A stretch of DNA of 16,080 nucleotides from an uncultured Oscillibacter sp. Its GTDB lineage: Bacteria > Bacillota > Clostridia > Oscillospirales > Oscillospiraceae. This document shows, one piece after another, positions 8,286 through 14,880 of this stretch. The stretch is taken from NCBI GenBank assembly GCA_900550685.1, contig URTS01000032.1, positions 1 through 16,080 on the forward strand, in the 5' to 3' direction. The position numbers were made by a program, and so were the translations under genes. Within the stretch, counting starts at the first letter, position 1, and each line of letters begins with the position of its first letter. The notes under the pieces are model-generated. The model made no database searches. It was not told the DNA's origin and saw only the letters and a program-made list of their open reading frames with translations.

Positions 8286-9644
8286 TCAGTTTTTCAGGCT
8301 GTGGAGGGGTGCCGGGATGCGGCCGCCCCGTTGGATGAAGGCCACGCTGGACTCCCTGTGCACCGGCATCACCGGGGCGCTGCCCAGCAGGCCGCCCATT
8401 TCCACCGTGTCCCCCACGTCCTTGCCAGGGGTGGGCAGCAGGCGGACAGCGGTGGTCTTGTTGTTCACCATGCCGATGGCCGCCTCATCCGCGATAATGG
8501 CGGAGATGGTCTCCGCCGGAGTGTCACCGGGAACGGCGATCATGTCCAGGCCCACGGAGCAAACGCAGGTCATGGCTTCCAGCTTATCCACGCACAGCGC
8601 GCCCGCCTTGGCGGCGGCGATCATGCCCTCGTCCTCGCTGACGGGGATAAAGGCGCCGGAAAGGCCGCCCACAGAGGAGGACGCCATCACGCCGCCCTTT
8701 TTCACGGCGTCGTTCAGCAGGGCCAGGGCCGCCGTGGTGCCGTGGGTGCCGCAGACCTCCAGGCCCATTTCCTCCAAAATCCGAGCCACGGAGTCGCCCA
8801 CCGCCGGGGTGGGCGCCAAGCTCAGGTCCACGATGCCGAAGGGGGTGTCCAGGCGGCGGCTGGCTTCACGGGCCACCAGCTGGCCCATGCGAGTCACCTG
8901 GAACGCCGTCTTTTTCACGGTTTCCGCCACCACGTCCAGGGGCTCTCCCTTTACAGACTGCAAGGCGTGGTACACCACGCCGGGGCCGGAGACGCCCACG
9001 TTGATGACCTTCTCCGCCTCGCCCACGCCGTGGAAAGCGCCGGCCATGAAAGGGTTGTCCTCCACGGCGTTGCAGAAGATCACCAGCTTGGCGCAGCCCA
9101 GGCCGTCTCGGTCCGCCGTCCGGGCGGCGGTCTCCTTGACGATGCGGCCCATGAGTGCCACGGCGTCCATGTTGATGCCCGCCCGGGTGGAGCCCACATT
9201 GATGCTGGAGCACACCAGCTCCGTGCGGTCCAGGGCCTCCGGAATGGAGCGGATCAGCTTTTCGTCCGCCTGGGTCATCCCCTTCTGCACCAGGGCGGAA
9301 TAGCCGCCGATGAAGTTGACGCCGCAGGTCTTGGCGGCCCGGTCCAGGGCCAGGGCAAAGGGCACGTAGTCCTCCGTCTCGCTGGCCCCGGCCACCAGGG
9401 CCATAGGGGTCACGGAGATCCGCTTGTTGACGATGGGGATGCCGAATTCCCGCTGGATGTCCTCGCCGGTCTTTACCAGCTTTTCGGCATACCGGGTGAT
9501 CTTTTCATAAATTTTATTGCAGGCCTTCTTCGCGTCCGGGTCGCAGCAGCTGAGCAGGGAAATGCCCATGGTGATGGTCCGGATGTCCAGGTGCTGCTGG
9601 TCGATCATTTCAATGGTGGAGAGAATTTCTTTCTGGTTCAGCAT
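8286..9644 (-). CDS. UPF0210 family protein (DUF711, PFL-like fold)
   Basis: A 452-aa protein matching the UPF0210/DUF711 family at full length: N-terminal LNQKEILSTIEMI, the INVGSTRAGINMDAV block (about 158-172), GAFHGVGEAEKVINVGVSGPGV (about 212-233), GTHGTTAALALLNDAVKKGG (about 307-326) and the C-terminal MPVHRESSVAFIQRGGRIPAP. The family has a pyruvate formate-lyase-like fold but no proven reaction. No glycyl-radical motif is evident. ATG 9644 is preceded by GAGGGGGAG, which overlaps the stop region of the UPF0237 gene 11 bp upstream. These two genes are a widely conserved pair, implying that the ACT protein senses an amino acid or related ligand for this protein (inference). Confidence 0.92.
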   Translation of the reverse strand: MLNQKEILSTIEMIDQQHLDIRTITMGISLLSCCDPDAKKACNKIYEKITRYAEKLVKTGEDIQREFGIPIVNKRISVTPMALVAGASETEDYVPFALALDRAAKTCGVNFIGGYSALVQKGMTQADEKLIRSIPEALDRTELVCSSINVGSTRAGINMDAVALMGRIVKETAARTADRDGLGCAKLVIFCNAVEDNPFMAGAFHGVGEAEKVINVGVSGPGVVYHALQSVKGEPLDVVAETVKKTAFQVTRMGQLVAREASRRLDTPFGIVDLSLAPTPAVGDSVARILEEMGLEVCGTHGTTAALALLNDAVKKGGVMASSSVGGLSGAFIPVSEDEGMIAAAKAGALCVDKLEAMTCVCSVGLDMIAVPGDTPAETISAIIADEAAIGMVNNKTTAVRLLPTPGKDVGDTVEMGGLLGSAPVMPVHRESSVAFIQRGGRIPAPLHSLKN

Positions 9645-9655
9645 GGCTCTCCCCC

Positions 9656-9925
9656 TCAGATCCGGTGCATGGCGTCAAAGATCTCTTCCCGCTGGATGCG
9701 GATGACCAGGCCCATCTGCTCCCCCAGCGCTTCCAGACCGGCGGCCAGCTGCTCAAAGCCCACATTGGCCTGTCCGGCATCCACCGTCATGACCATGGTG
9801 AAGTTGCCCTTCAGAATGGTCTGGGTGATGTCCAGAATATTGACGTTCAACTCTGCCAGCTTGCCGCAGACGGCGGCAATGATGCCCACCCGGTCCTGGC
9901 CGATGACTGTGACGATCGCGTTCAT
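9656..9925 (-). CDS. UPF0237 ACT domain-containing protein
   Basis: An 89-aa single ACT domain. The beta-alpha-beta-beta-alpha-beta pattern starts at MNAIVTVIGQDRVGIIAAV and continues through LNVNILDITQTILKGNFTMVM, the typical GcvR-like/UPF0237 sequence. ACT domains bind small ligands, usually amino acids, and work as dimers. The frame is open to an ATG at 9964, but the ATG at 9925 has GAGGAGG a few bases upstream and begins directly at the first strand. It is 11 bp upstream of, and coupled to, the UPF0210 gene. Between it and the aspartate kinase gene lie two hairpins (9939-9955 and 9981-10016), so its expression may be partly separate from lysC. Confidence 0.88.
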   Translation of the reverse strand: MNAIVTVIGQDRVGIIAAVCGKLAELNVNILDITQTILKGNFTMVMTVDAGQANVGFEQLAAGLEALGEQMGLVIRIQREEIFDAMHRI

Positions 9926-9938
9926 ATTGTCCTCCTCT

Positions 9939-9955
9939 CCGCCGCAAAACGGCGG
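9939..9955 (-). repeat. Hairpin directly upstream of the UPF0237 ribosome binding site
   Basis: Arms CCGCCG and CGGCGG around a 5-nt loop, ending a few bases before the GAGGAGG of the UPF0237 gene. It may keep the site single-stranded or shield the mRNA 5' end after processing. There is no T tract, so it is not a terminator. Confidence 0.45.
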
Positions 9956-9980
9956 ATGCTGCATAATTTTAAATAGGTTT

Positions 9981-10016
9981 GATCAGGAGGCACACGCAAG
10001 GGTACGCCTCCTGATC
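9981..10016 (-). terminator. Hairpin after lysC, possible partial terminator
   Basis: A perfect 11-bp inverted repeat (GATCAGGAGGC, 9981-9991, with its complement 10006-10016) around a 14-nt loop that can pair further. It lies 12 bp after the aspartate kinase stop. On the minus strand the tail is AAACCTATTT, a poor U tract, so it may attenuate rather than end transcription, or mark a processing point between lysC and the UPF0237-UPF0210 pair. Confidence 0.45.
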
Positions 10017-10028
10017 CGTATCCGTTTA

Positions 10029-11240
10029 TCAGACCTCGTCGAAGAACTTGGCGTGGATGGCCTTCACCGCCCGGTCCACATCGTTTTCGTCCAGCAGGAC
10101 GGAAACCCGGATCTCGGAAGTGTTGATCATCTGGATGTTGATGCCCGCCTCATAAAGGGCCTCGAACATCCGGGCGGCCATGCCGCAGTTGGTCATCAGG
10201 CCCGCGCCCACGATGGACACCTTGCCGATGTTGCTGTCGGTCTTGATATGGTCAAACCGCAGGGATGCCTTGTTCTCTTCCAGAATCTCCTTGGCTTCCT
10301 CCAGGTCCTTTTTGTGGACGGTGAAGGAGATATCCTTGGTGTCCTCCCGGCCGATGGACTGCAGGATGATGTCCACATTGATGTTGTGCTTGCTCAGCAG
10401 GTCAAAGACCTGGAATGCGACGCCGGGGTTATGCTGCAGGCCGATCAGAGCGATCCGGGCGATGCCGGTATCCTTCGCTACACCGGCGATGGTTGTCTTT
10501 TCCACTTTTGTGACCTCCTTGACTTTGGTGCCGGGCTTTCTTTCCAGACTGGAGAGGACCTCCAGGTCCACCCGGAACTTCTTTGCCAGCTCCACGCTAC
10601 GGTTATGGAGCACACCTGCGCCCTGGGACGCCAGCTCCAGCATTTCATCATATGTGATCTCGTCCAGCTTCTTGGCGTTGGGGACGATGCGGGGATCGGT
10701 GGTATACACACCGTCCACATCTGTGTAGATCTGACACAGATCCGCCCGGAAGGCCGCCGCAAGCGCCACGGCGCTGGTGTCGCTGCCGCCCCGACCCAGG
10801 GTGGTGACGTCGCCCAGGCGGTCCACGCCCTGGAAGCCCGTCACCAGCACGATGCGGTGCTGGTCCAGTTCAGAACGCACCCGCTCCGTATCGATCTTCT
10901 TGATCCGGGCGTCGGAATGTACTTTGGTAGTCTGGATGCCTACCTGCCATGCCGCCAGGGACACGCAGGGCAGGCCCATGGCTTCCAGCGCCATGGCGCA
11001 CAGGGCTACGGAGATCTGCTCACCGGTGGACAGCAGCATATCCATCTCCCGTTTGGAGGGCTTTTTGTTGATCTCCTCCGCCTTGGCGATGAGGTCGTCC
11101 GTGGTGTCGCCCTGGGCTGACAGGACCACGATCACGTCGTTGCCCTGCAGATAGGTCTCTGCGATGATGCCGGCAACATTGCGGATGCGCTGGGCGTCCT
11201 TGACACTGCTGCCGCCGAATTTCTGTACAATCAAACTCAT
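10029..11240 (-). CDS. lysC: Aspartate kinase
   Basis: A 403-aa enzyme phosphorylating L-aspartate to aspartyl-4-phosphate, the first step to lysine, threonine and methionine. It has KFGGSSV (7-13), the STGEQ substrate segment (71-75), TLGRGGSDTSA (147-157) and the ATP-site segment YTDVDGVYTTDPR (172-184). Two C-terminal ACT domains (about 262-327 and 341-403) bind feedback inhibitors; ITYDEMLELASQGAGVLH (195-212) is the conserved kinase end. The length fits the Bacillus-type LysC. ATG 11240 follows GAGGGAG at about 6 nt. It lies 66 bp downstream of hom and probably in the pheB-hom-lysC transcript. No lysine riboswitch is seen upstream, so control is probably allosteric plus the operon promoter. 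Confidence 0.96.
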   Translation of the reverse strand: MSLIVQKFGGSSVKDAQRIRNVAGIIAETYLQGNDVIVVLSAQGDTTDDLIAKAEEINKKPSKREMDMLLSTGEQISVALCAMALEAMGLPCVSLAAWQVGIQTTKVHSDARIKKIDTERVRSELDQHRIVLVTGFQGVDRLGDVTTLGRGGSDTSAVALAAAFRADLCQIYTDVDGVYTTDPRIVPNAKKLDEITYDEMLELASQGAGVLHNRSVELAKKFRVDLEVLSSLERKPGTKVKEVTKVEKTTIAGVAKDTGIARIALIGLQHNPGVAFQVFDLLSKHNINVDIILQSIGREDTKDISFTVHKKDLEEAKEILEENKASLRFDHIKTDSNIGKVSIVGAGLMTNCGMAARMFEALYEAGINIQMINTSEIRVSVLLDENDVDRAVKAIHAKFFDEV

Positions 11241-11306
11241 GGTTGCTCCCTCTTTGCTTCAGATTGGGGTCCATCCCATCATACGCTGGAATGGGGGAAT
11301 GTGGAA

Positions 11307-12500
11307 TCAGTCCAGCACCCGCAGACGGGCCAGCACCGGCAGCTTTTTCTCCAGTGCCTCCGCCTCCTGTCCGGTGATGGGTTCGGTAATCAGTACGGTA
11401 TCCCGGCCCTCTTCCAGCATGGCGGCCTTGCCGGCCAACGGCTGGACCTGCTCCGCCGGGGCGTCGATGCGGAAATACCAGCGGCCCTTCAGTTCAAGCG
11501 GAGACACGAAGCCGCCCTCGTCGGCGCTCCAGCTGATCTCCGGCCGGAAACGGTTTTCCTGTACGCACTCCATCACGTCCGCCACGCAGGCGGAGGCGGT
11601 GGGCAGTTCTCCGGCGCCCTTGCCGTAGAACATGACCTCACCGGTGGCGTTGCCCCGGACCACCACCGCGTTGAACACGTCGTTCACGTCAGAGATGGGG
11701 TTGTCCATAGGGATCAGGTGGGGGGCCACATAGGCGGTGCGGCGGTTCCCCTCCAGCCGCAGGCAGCGGCCCAGCAGCTTGATGCGGAACCCATGCCGTC
11801 CGGCGATCTCCACGTCCTTCAGGTCCAGCTTCGTGATGCCCTCCATGGGCACCTTCTCCGGGTTCACCTGGTGGCCGAAGGCCAGGTCCGCCAGAATACA
11901 GATCTTGCGGCCTGCGTCGATGCCCTCCACGTCCGCCGTGGGGTCTGCCTCGGCATAGCCCTTCTCCTGGGCCAGCTTCAGCACATCCGCGAAAGACGCT
12001 CCCTCCTTCACCATCTTGGTGAGGATGAAGTTGGTGGTGCCGTTCAGAATCCCGTAGATCTCATCCACCCGGTTGGCGGCCATGCACTGGGTCAGAGGGT
12101 GCAGAATGGGGATACCGCCGCCCACACTGGCCTCAAACAGGTAATTGACGTGGTTTTTCCGGGCCAGCTCCAGCAGTTCACAGCCATGCTCCGCCACCAG
12201 CTGCTTATTGGCGGTGACCACATGCTTGCCGGCCATCAGGCAGCGGCGGGTGTACTCATAGGCCGCGCCCACGCCGCCGATGGTCTCCACCACCACCCGG
12301 ATCTCGCTGTCCGTTTCGATCTCACGGAAGTTCTCGGTCATCAGGTGGTGATACGGGCCGCCGCGCATTGTCCGCACCAGGGCCGTCTTGACCCCCAGAG
12401 GCTCCCCCAGCTTGTGCTGGATGGGGACCGTGTTGGCCTCCACCACCTTCACAACGCCGGTGCCCACGGTGCCCAGGCCCAAAATCGCAATTTTGATCAT
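11307..12500 (-). CDS. hom: Homoserine dehydrogenase
   Basis: A 397-aa NAD(P)-dependent enzyme reducing aspartate semialdehyde to homoserine. The N-terminal Rossmann motif is ILGLGTVGTGVV (6-17); TANKQLVAEHG (97-107) and NGTTNFILTKM (153-163) are conserved; the signature ADPTADVEGIDAGRK (185-199) contains the catalytic Asp/Lys pair (Asp195, Lys199). The C-terminal segment (about 338-397) resembles a short ACT-like regulatory domain. The frame extends to 12542, but MIKIAILG at 12500 is the natural start, with AAGGA about 8-9 nt upstream. The gene follows the PheB-like ACT gene after 22 bp and precedes lysC. Homoserine kinase, threonine synthase and aspartate semialdehyde dehydrogenase are not in the window. 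Confidence 0.96.
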   Translation of the reverse strand: MIKIAILGLGTVGTGVVKVVEANTVPIQHKLGEPLGVKTALVRTMRGGPYHHLMTENFREIETDSEIRVVVETIGGVGAAYEYTRRCLMAGKHVVTANKQLVAEHGCELLELARKNHVNYLFEASVGGGIPILHPLTQCMAANRVDEIYGILNGTTNFILTKMVKEGASFADVLKLAQEKGYAEADPTADVEGIDAGRKICILADLAFGHQVNPEKVPMEGITKLDLKDVEIAGRHGFRIKLLGRCLRLEGNRRTAYVAPHLIPMDNPISDVNDVFNAVVVRGNATGEVMFYGKGAGELPTASACVADVMECVQENRFRPEISWSADEGGFVSPLELKGRWYFRIDAPAEQVQPLAGKAAMLEEGRDTVLITEPITGQEAEALEKKLPVLARLRVLD

Positions 12501-12522
12501 GCGGCAGTTCCTTTCTCCGGCC

Positions 12523-12963
12523 TTATCCGGCCAGGATCTCAAATTTGATTACATTTTCCAGACTGGATATATCGCCGATCAGCTGTTCCAGGGACTTCTC
12601 CATACCGGAGGTCTCCGCGGAAATGGTCACGGCGGCACAGCCGTTGGTGGGGATGCTCTGGTTGATGGTCAGGATATTGGCTCCGGAGGCCGCAAACACG
12701 TTCAGCACCCGGGACAGCGTACCGGAAACGTCCTTCAGCAGCGTGTAAAAGGTGATGATGTGTTCCGATTTCATGTCGTTGAAGGGCTGCACTGCATCCT
12801 TGTACTTATAAAACGCGCTGCGGCTGATGCCCGCCAGCTTTGTGGCCGCGCCTACGGTCTCCGCCTCACCGGTTTGCATCATCCGCTTGGCCTCCGCCAC
12901 CCGGATGAAGATCTCCGGCAGGGCCTCCGCCGCCACCAGATAATATTTGACTTTTCTCGCCAC
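12523..12963 (-). CDS. pheB: ACT domain-containing regulator, PheB/UPF0735 type
   Basis: A 146-aa protein: an N-terminal helix-turn-helix-like part (VGAATKLAGISRSAFYKYKDAV, about 37-58) and an ACT domain from about residue 68 (HIITFYTLLKDVSGTLSRVLNVFAASGANILTI). This is the UPF0735/PheB family, often placed directly before homoserine dehydrogenase in clostridia and bacilli. It is thought to be an amino-acid-sensing regulator, though its role is not proven. Start: the open frame begins at GTG 12972, but that codon overlaps AGGAGG (12972-12977). The next in-frame GTG at 12963 has ideal 8-nt spacing and gives MARKVKYYLV, as in homologues. It is the first gene of the pheB-hom-lysC unit and the best candidate to bind the palindrome in its own promoter (inference). 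Confidence 0.88.
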   Translation of the reverse strand: MARKVKYYLVAAEALPEIFIRVAEAKRMMQTGEAETVGAATKLAGISRSAFYKYKDAVQPFNDMKSEHIITFYTLLKDVSGTLSRVLNVFAASGANILTINQSIPTNGCAAVTISAETSGMEKSLEQLIGDISSLENVIKFEILAG

Positions 12964-13002
12964 GCCGTCCACCTCCTGTGGTCATTTGTCTTTGCGTTGT
13001 TC

Positions 13003-13031
13003 ATTTTATCAGCTTTTCCGGCAGGTTGCAA
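13003..13031 (-). promoter_or_regulatory. Promoter of the pheB-hom-lysC unit
   Basis: Minus strand: -35 TTGCAA (13026-13031), 17-bp spacer, -10 TAAAAT (13003-13008) preceded by TGA, an extended -10. Transcription should start near 12996, giving a leader of about 33 nt to the GTG at 12963. The -35 box is the centre of a palindrome. Confidence 0.8.
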
Positions 13032-13038
13032 CCGGAAA
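13015..13038. promoter_or_regulatory. Candidate operator: nested palindrome covering the -35 box
   Basis: GGTTGCAACC (13024-13033) is a perfect 10-bp palindrome whose centre is the TTGCAA -35 box. It overlaps a wider inverted repeat TTTCCGG ... CCGGAAA (13015-13021 and 13032-13038). A dimeric regulator bound here would block sigma-A. The binding protein is unknown; the adjacent PheB-like protein with its HTH is the obvious candidate (inference). Confidence 0.45.
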
Positions 13039-13128
13039 GCGCAAAGATTTCCTTGCCGGAATTGAGAAAATTCCAGGCCGGTGTCCGCGAAATACGGTCA
13101 AATTGCCACATAGCACGGAATGACGGGA

Positions 13129-13159
13129 AAACAGGAGGGGCAAAACGCCCCTCCTGTTT
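13129..13159 (-). terminator. Terminator downstream of the M18 aminopeptidase region
   Basis: A perfect 13-bp stem (13129-13141 with 13147-13159; core AGGAGGGGC/GCCCCTCCT) with a 5-nt loop, ending in TTTT on the minus strand. It follows the vestigial copy of the aminopeptidase tail (13177-13206) by 18 bp, as if it had once been the terminator directly behind that gene end. The plus-strand side also ends in TTT. Confidence 0.8.
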
Positions 13160-13176
13160 GATAAAGTGCTGTGTTC

Positions 13177-13206
13177 TTACTCCGCTTCGTAAACTGCCTT
13201 CATGCC
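13177..13206 (-). repeat. Duplicate of the last nine codons plus stop of the M18 aminopeptidase gene
   Basis: Read on the minus strand this encodes GMKAVYEAE and TAA, the same C-terminus as the aminopeptidase gene (13321-13350). The two 30-bp copies differ at four positions, all third codon positions (GGC/GGT, AAG/AAA, GCA/GCT, GCG/GCA). The similarity stops sharply at both ends. The copy is in the same frame as the real gene, 48 codons beyond its stop. All-synonymous differences suggest that both copies diverged as coding sequence, for instance as att-like ends of an element or as the end of a lost homologue. Confidence 0.85.
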
Positions 13207-13221
13207 GCCTGCGGCGGCCAG

Positions 13222-13247
13222 GCTATGCAGAATAAATTCTGCATAGC
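13222..13247. repeat. 26-bp perfect inverted repeat
   Basis: GCTATGCAGAAT and ATTCTGCATAGC around AA. It can form a 12-bp stem in either strand. There is no adjacent T tract, so it is not a terminator. Confidence 0.8.
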
Positions 13248-13260
13248 TGTGATCAGAATG

Positions 13261-13291
13261 GTGCAGGAAACCCCTCCTGGGTTTCCCGCAC
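13261..13291. repeat. Inverted repeat with GGAAACCC/GGGTTTCC arms
   Basis: An 8-bp perfect inner stem (13266-13273 with 13279-13286) around a CTCCT loop, an A-C mismatch, and then a further GTGC/GCAC stem. It belongs to the palindrome-rich insert behind the M18 gene. Confidence 0.75.
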
Positions 13292-13320
13292 ACACCCTTC
13301 CTTCCCGCTGCGGAAAAACG

Positions 13321-13350
13321 TTACTCTGCTTCGTAAACAGCTTTCATACC
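13321..13350 (-). repeat. Functional copy of the duplicated M18 gene end
   Basis: The true last nine codons (GMKAVYEAE) and stop of the aminopeptidase; 26 of 30 bases match 13177-13206, with all differences synonymous. Confidence 0.85.
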
Positions 13351-14721
13351 TTTATAGGTCTCATAGCAGTCCAGCTTGGCCACCACCTCAAAGGGGGCGT
13401 GCATGGCCAGCACCGGCACACCAGCGTCCAGGGTGGTGATGTTGCGGTTGGCCATATACATAGCCACGGTGCCGCCGCCGCCGGCGTCCACCTTGCCCAG
13501 CTCCGCGATCTGCCAGATCACGTTGGCCCGGTCGAAAATGCCCCGGACATAGCCCACGGTCTCGGCGCTGGCATCGCTGGCACCGGACTTGCCCCGGGCG
13601 CCGGTATACTTGCACAGACCGATGCCGTAGTTCAGGTAGGAGGCGTTCTTCTTCTCGTAAACCTCTCCGAAGTTGGGGTCATAAGCCGCCGTCACGTCGG
13701 CGCTGAGGCAGAAGGAGTTCTCCAGACACACCCGGAGAGCCGCCCCCTGGGCCTCGCAGAGATCCGCCATGAAGGTGTCAAAGGCAGCGGACTGCATGCC
13801 TGTCACACCGTCGGAGCCGATCTCCTCCTTGTCCGCCAGGACGCAGATGGCGGTCTTTGCCGGGGTCTTGTCCAGGTCCAGCAGGGCCTTCAGAGCTGCG
13901 TAGCCGCAGACCCGGTCGTCGTGACCGTAGGAGCCGATCATGGAGCGGTCCAGGCCGATCTCCGTGGCCTTCACTGCCGGAACAGCTTCCAGTTCGGCGG
14001 AGGTGAAGTCCGCCTCGGTGATGCCGTACTTCTCGTTCAGCAGCTGCATCACCGCCAGCTTCACCCGGTCGGAGCCCTCATCGTCTCCGATGGGCTTACT
14101 GCCCAGCAGCAGGTTCAGCTGTTCGCCCACGATGCCCTCGGCCAGCGGCTTCTTGCTCTGCTCCTGGCCCAGGTGGGGCAGCAGGTCGGTGATCACCAGC
14201 TTGGGGTCTCCCTCGTCGCCGCCGATGTTCACGGTAACGGTGGTGCCGTCCGTCAGGGCCACCACGCCGTGGAGCTCCATAGGAATGGTCACCCACTGGT
14301 ACTTGCGGATGCCGCCGTAGTAATGGGTCTTGAAATAGGCCAGTTCGCTGTCCTCATACAGCGGATTGGGCTTCAGGTCCAGCCGGGGCGAATCGATGTG
14401 GGCGGCGGTGATCTGGGCGCCCTCAGCAATGGGTCTGGTGCCGATATGGGCCAGCAGCACACTCTTGCCCCGGTTGCAGACATACACCTTGTCCCCTGCC
14501 TTCAGGGCCTGGCCCCGGACCAGGGGCTTGTATCCGGCCTGCTCCGCCAGGCGGACGGTCTCCGCCGCGCAAAGGCGCTCCGTCCTGCTGACGTTCAAAA
14601 AGGCCATATAATCCTTGCAGTAGGACTCCATATCAACAAGCTCCGCCGCGTCCACCCGGTCAAAGCCGTTTTTCCGGCTGCACAGCAGTTTTTCCTTCAA
14701 TGCCTTGTTGGAATCAGACAT
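13321..14721 (-). CDS. M18 family aminopeptidase
   Basis: A 466-aa cytosolic dinuclear-zinc aminopeptidase (family M18, aspartyl aminopeptidase/aminopeptidase I type) that trims N-terminal residues from peptides. Metal and catalytic motifs in order: AAHIDSPRLD with His108 (106-115), YGHDDRVCGY with Asp268/Asp269 (265-274), ADKEEIGSDG with Glu299/Glu300 (297-305), LSADVTAAYDPNF with Asp342 (339-351), and AMHAPFE with His441 (439-445). Two motifs deviate from the usual SADxAHAxHPN and MHSxRE forms, as in a clostridial subgroup. ATG 14721 has AGGAGG about 9 nt upstream. The stop at 13321 is followed by a 144-bp in-frame stretch that repeats the last nine codons and stop before the terminator at 13129-13159. 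Upstream, 144 bp away, lies the Sua5-CoaE gene. Confidence 0.92.
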   Translation of the reverse strand: MSDSNKALKEKLLCSRKNGFDRVDAAELVDMESYCKDYMAFLNVSRTERLCAAETVRLAEQAGYKPLVRGQALKAGDKVYVCNRGKSVLLAHIGTRPIAEGAQITAAHIDSPRLDLKPNPLYEDSELAYFKTHYYGGIRKYQWVTIPMELHGVVALTDGTTVTVNIGGDEGDPKLVITDLLPHLGQEQSKKPLAEGIVGEQLNLLLGSKPIGDDEGSDRVKLAVMQLLNEKYGITEADFTSAELEAVPAVKATEIGLDRSMIGSYGHDDRVCGYAALKALLDLDKTPAKTAICVLADKEEIGSDGVTGMQSAAFDTFMADLCEAQGAALRVCLENSFCLSADVTAAYDPNFGEVYEKKNASYLNYGIGLCKYTGARGKSGASDASAETVGYVRGIFDRANVIWQIAELGKVDAGGGGTVAMYMANRNITTLDAGVPVLAMHAPFEVVAKLDCYETYKGMKAVYEAE

Positions 14722-14845
14722 GTTTTATTCCTCCTTAATTGGACTTATTCCATGCGGCTCCCGCCGCCGAATCTACTGAATTTCTTCCCTGTGCCTCTGG
14801 GCGCAGATGCCCGCCGTCAGAGTCAGCGGTATTCAGATATCCGCC

Positions 14846-14880
14846 AAAAAGACGCAGCCGCAGCTTCACTGTGCCGCTTC
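14846..14880 (-). terminator. Possible terminator at the end of the Sua5-CoaE gene
   Basis: On the minus strand GAAGCGGC (14873-14880) can pair imperfectly with GCTGCGTC (14851-14858; one mismatch, one G-U), followed directly by TTTTT (14846-14850). The stem overlaps the last codons and stop at 14866. It is imperfect, so this is tentative. The remaining 14722-14845 shows no convincing promoter for the aminopeptidase gene. Confidence 0.35.

Larger units (their letters stand above)
13207..13320. mobile_element. 114-bp palindrome-rich insert between the two aminopeptidase 3' ends (possible element remnant)
   Basis: The segment holds two strong inverted repeats and part of a third: GCCGCC-TGC-GGCGGC (13204-13218) at the junction, a perfect 12-bp-arm palindrome (13222-13247), and a hairpin with GGAAACCC/GGGTTTCC arms extended by GTGC/GCAC (13261-13291). 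No gene with a start and ribosome binding site is seen, though it is open in the frame of the upstream gene. Bounded by a 30-bp direct repeat of a gene end, it resembles a very small inserted or decayed element. The type assignment is inference. Confidence 0.45.

Noticed and set aside
8250..11120. A plus-strand open frame of 956 codons opposite UPF0210, UPF0237 and lysC.
   Set aside because: Antisense shadow; it starts inside the XRE terminator stem and crosses three clear minus-strand genes.
11241..11306. A lysine riboswitch or T-box leader before lysC.
   Set aside because: The 66-bp gap is too short and shows no matching conserved structure.
11301..12548. A plus-strand open frame of 415 codons opposite hom.
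   Set aside because: Antisense shadow of homoserine dehydrogenase, which has all family motifs.
12978..13235. An 85-codon plus-strand frame in the gene-free region.
   Set aside because: No ribosome binding site and no recognisable protein features; it crosses a promoter and a terminator stem.
13177..13320. Stop-codon readthrough of the aminopeptidase to give a 47-residue extension ending in a second GMKAVYEAE.
   Set aside because: The frame is open, but there is no sign of a readthrough context or selenocysteine element, and a third of random insert lengths would keep frame. The att-like or recombination explanation is simpler.
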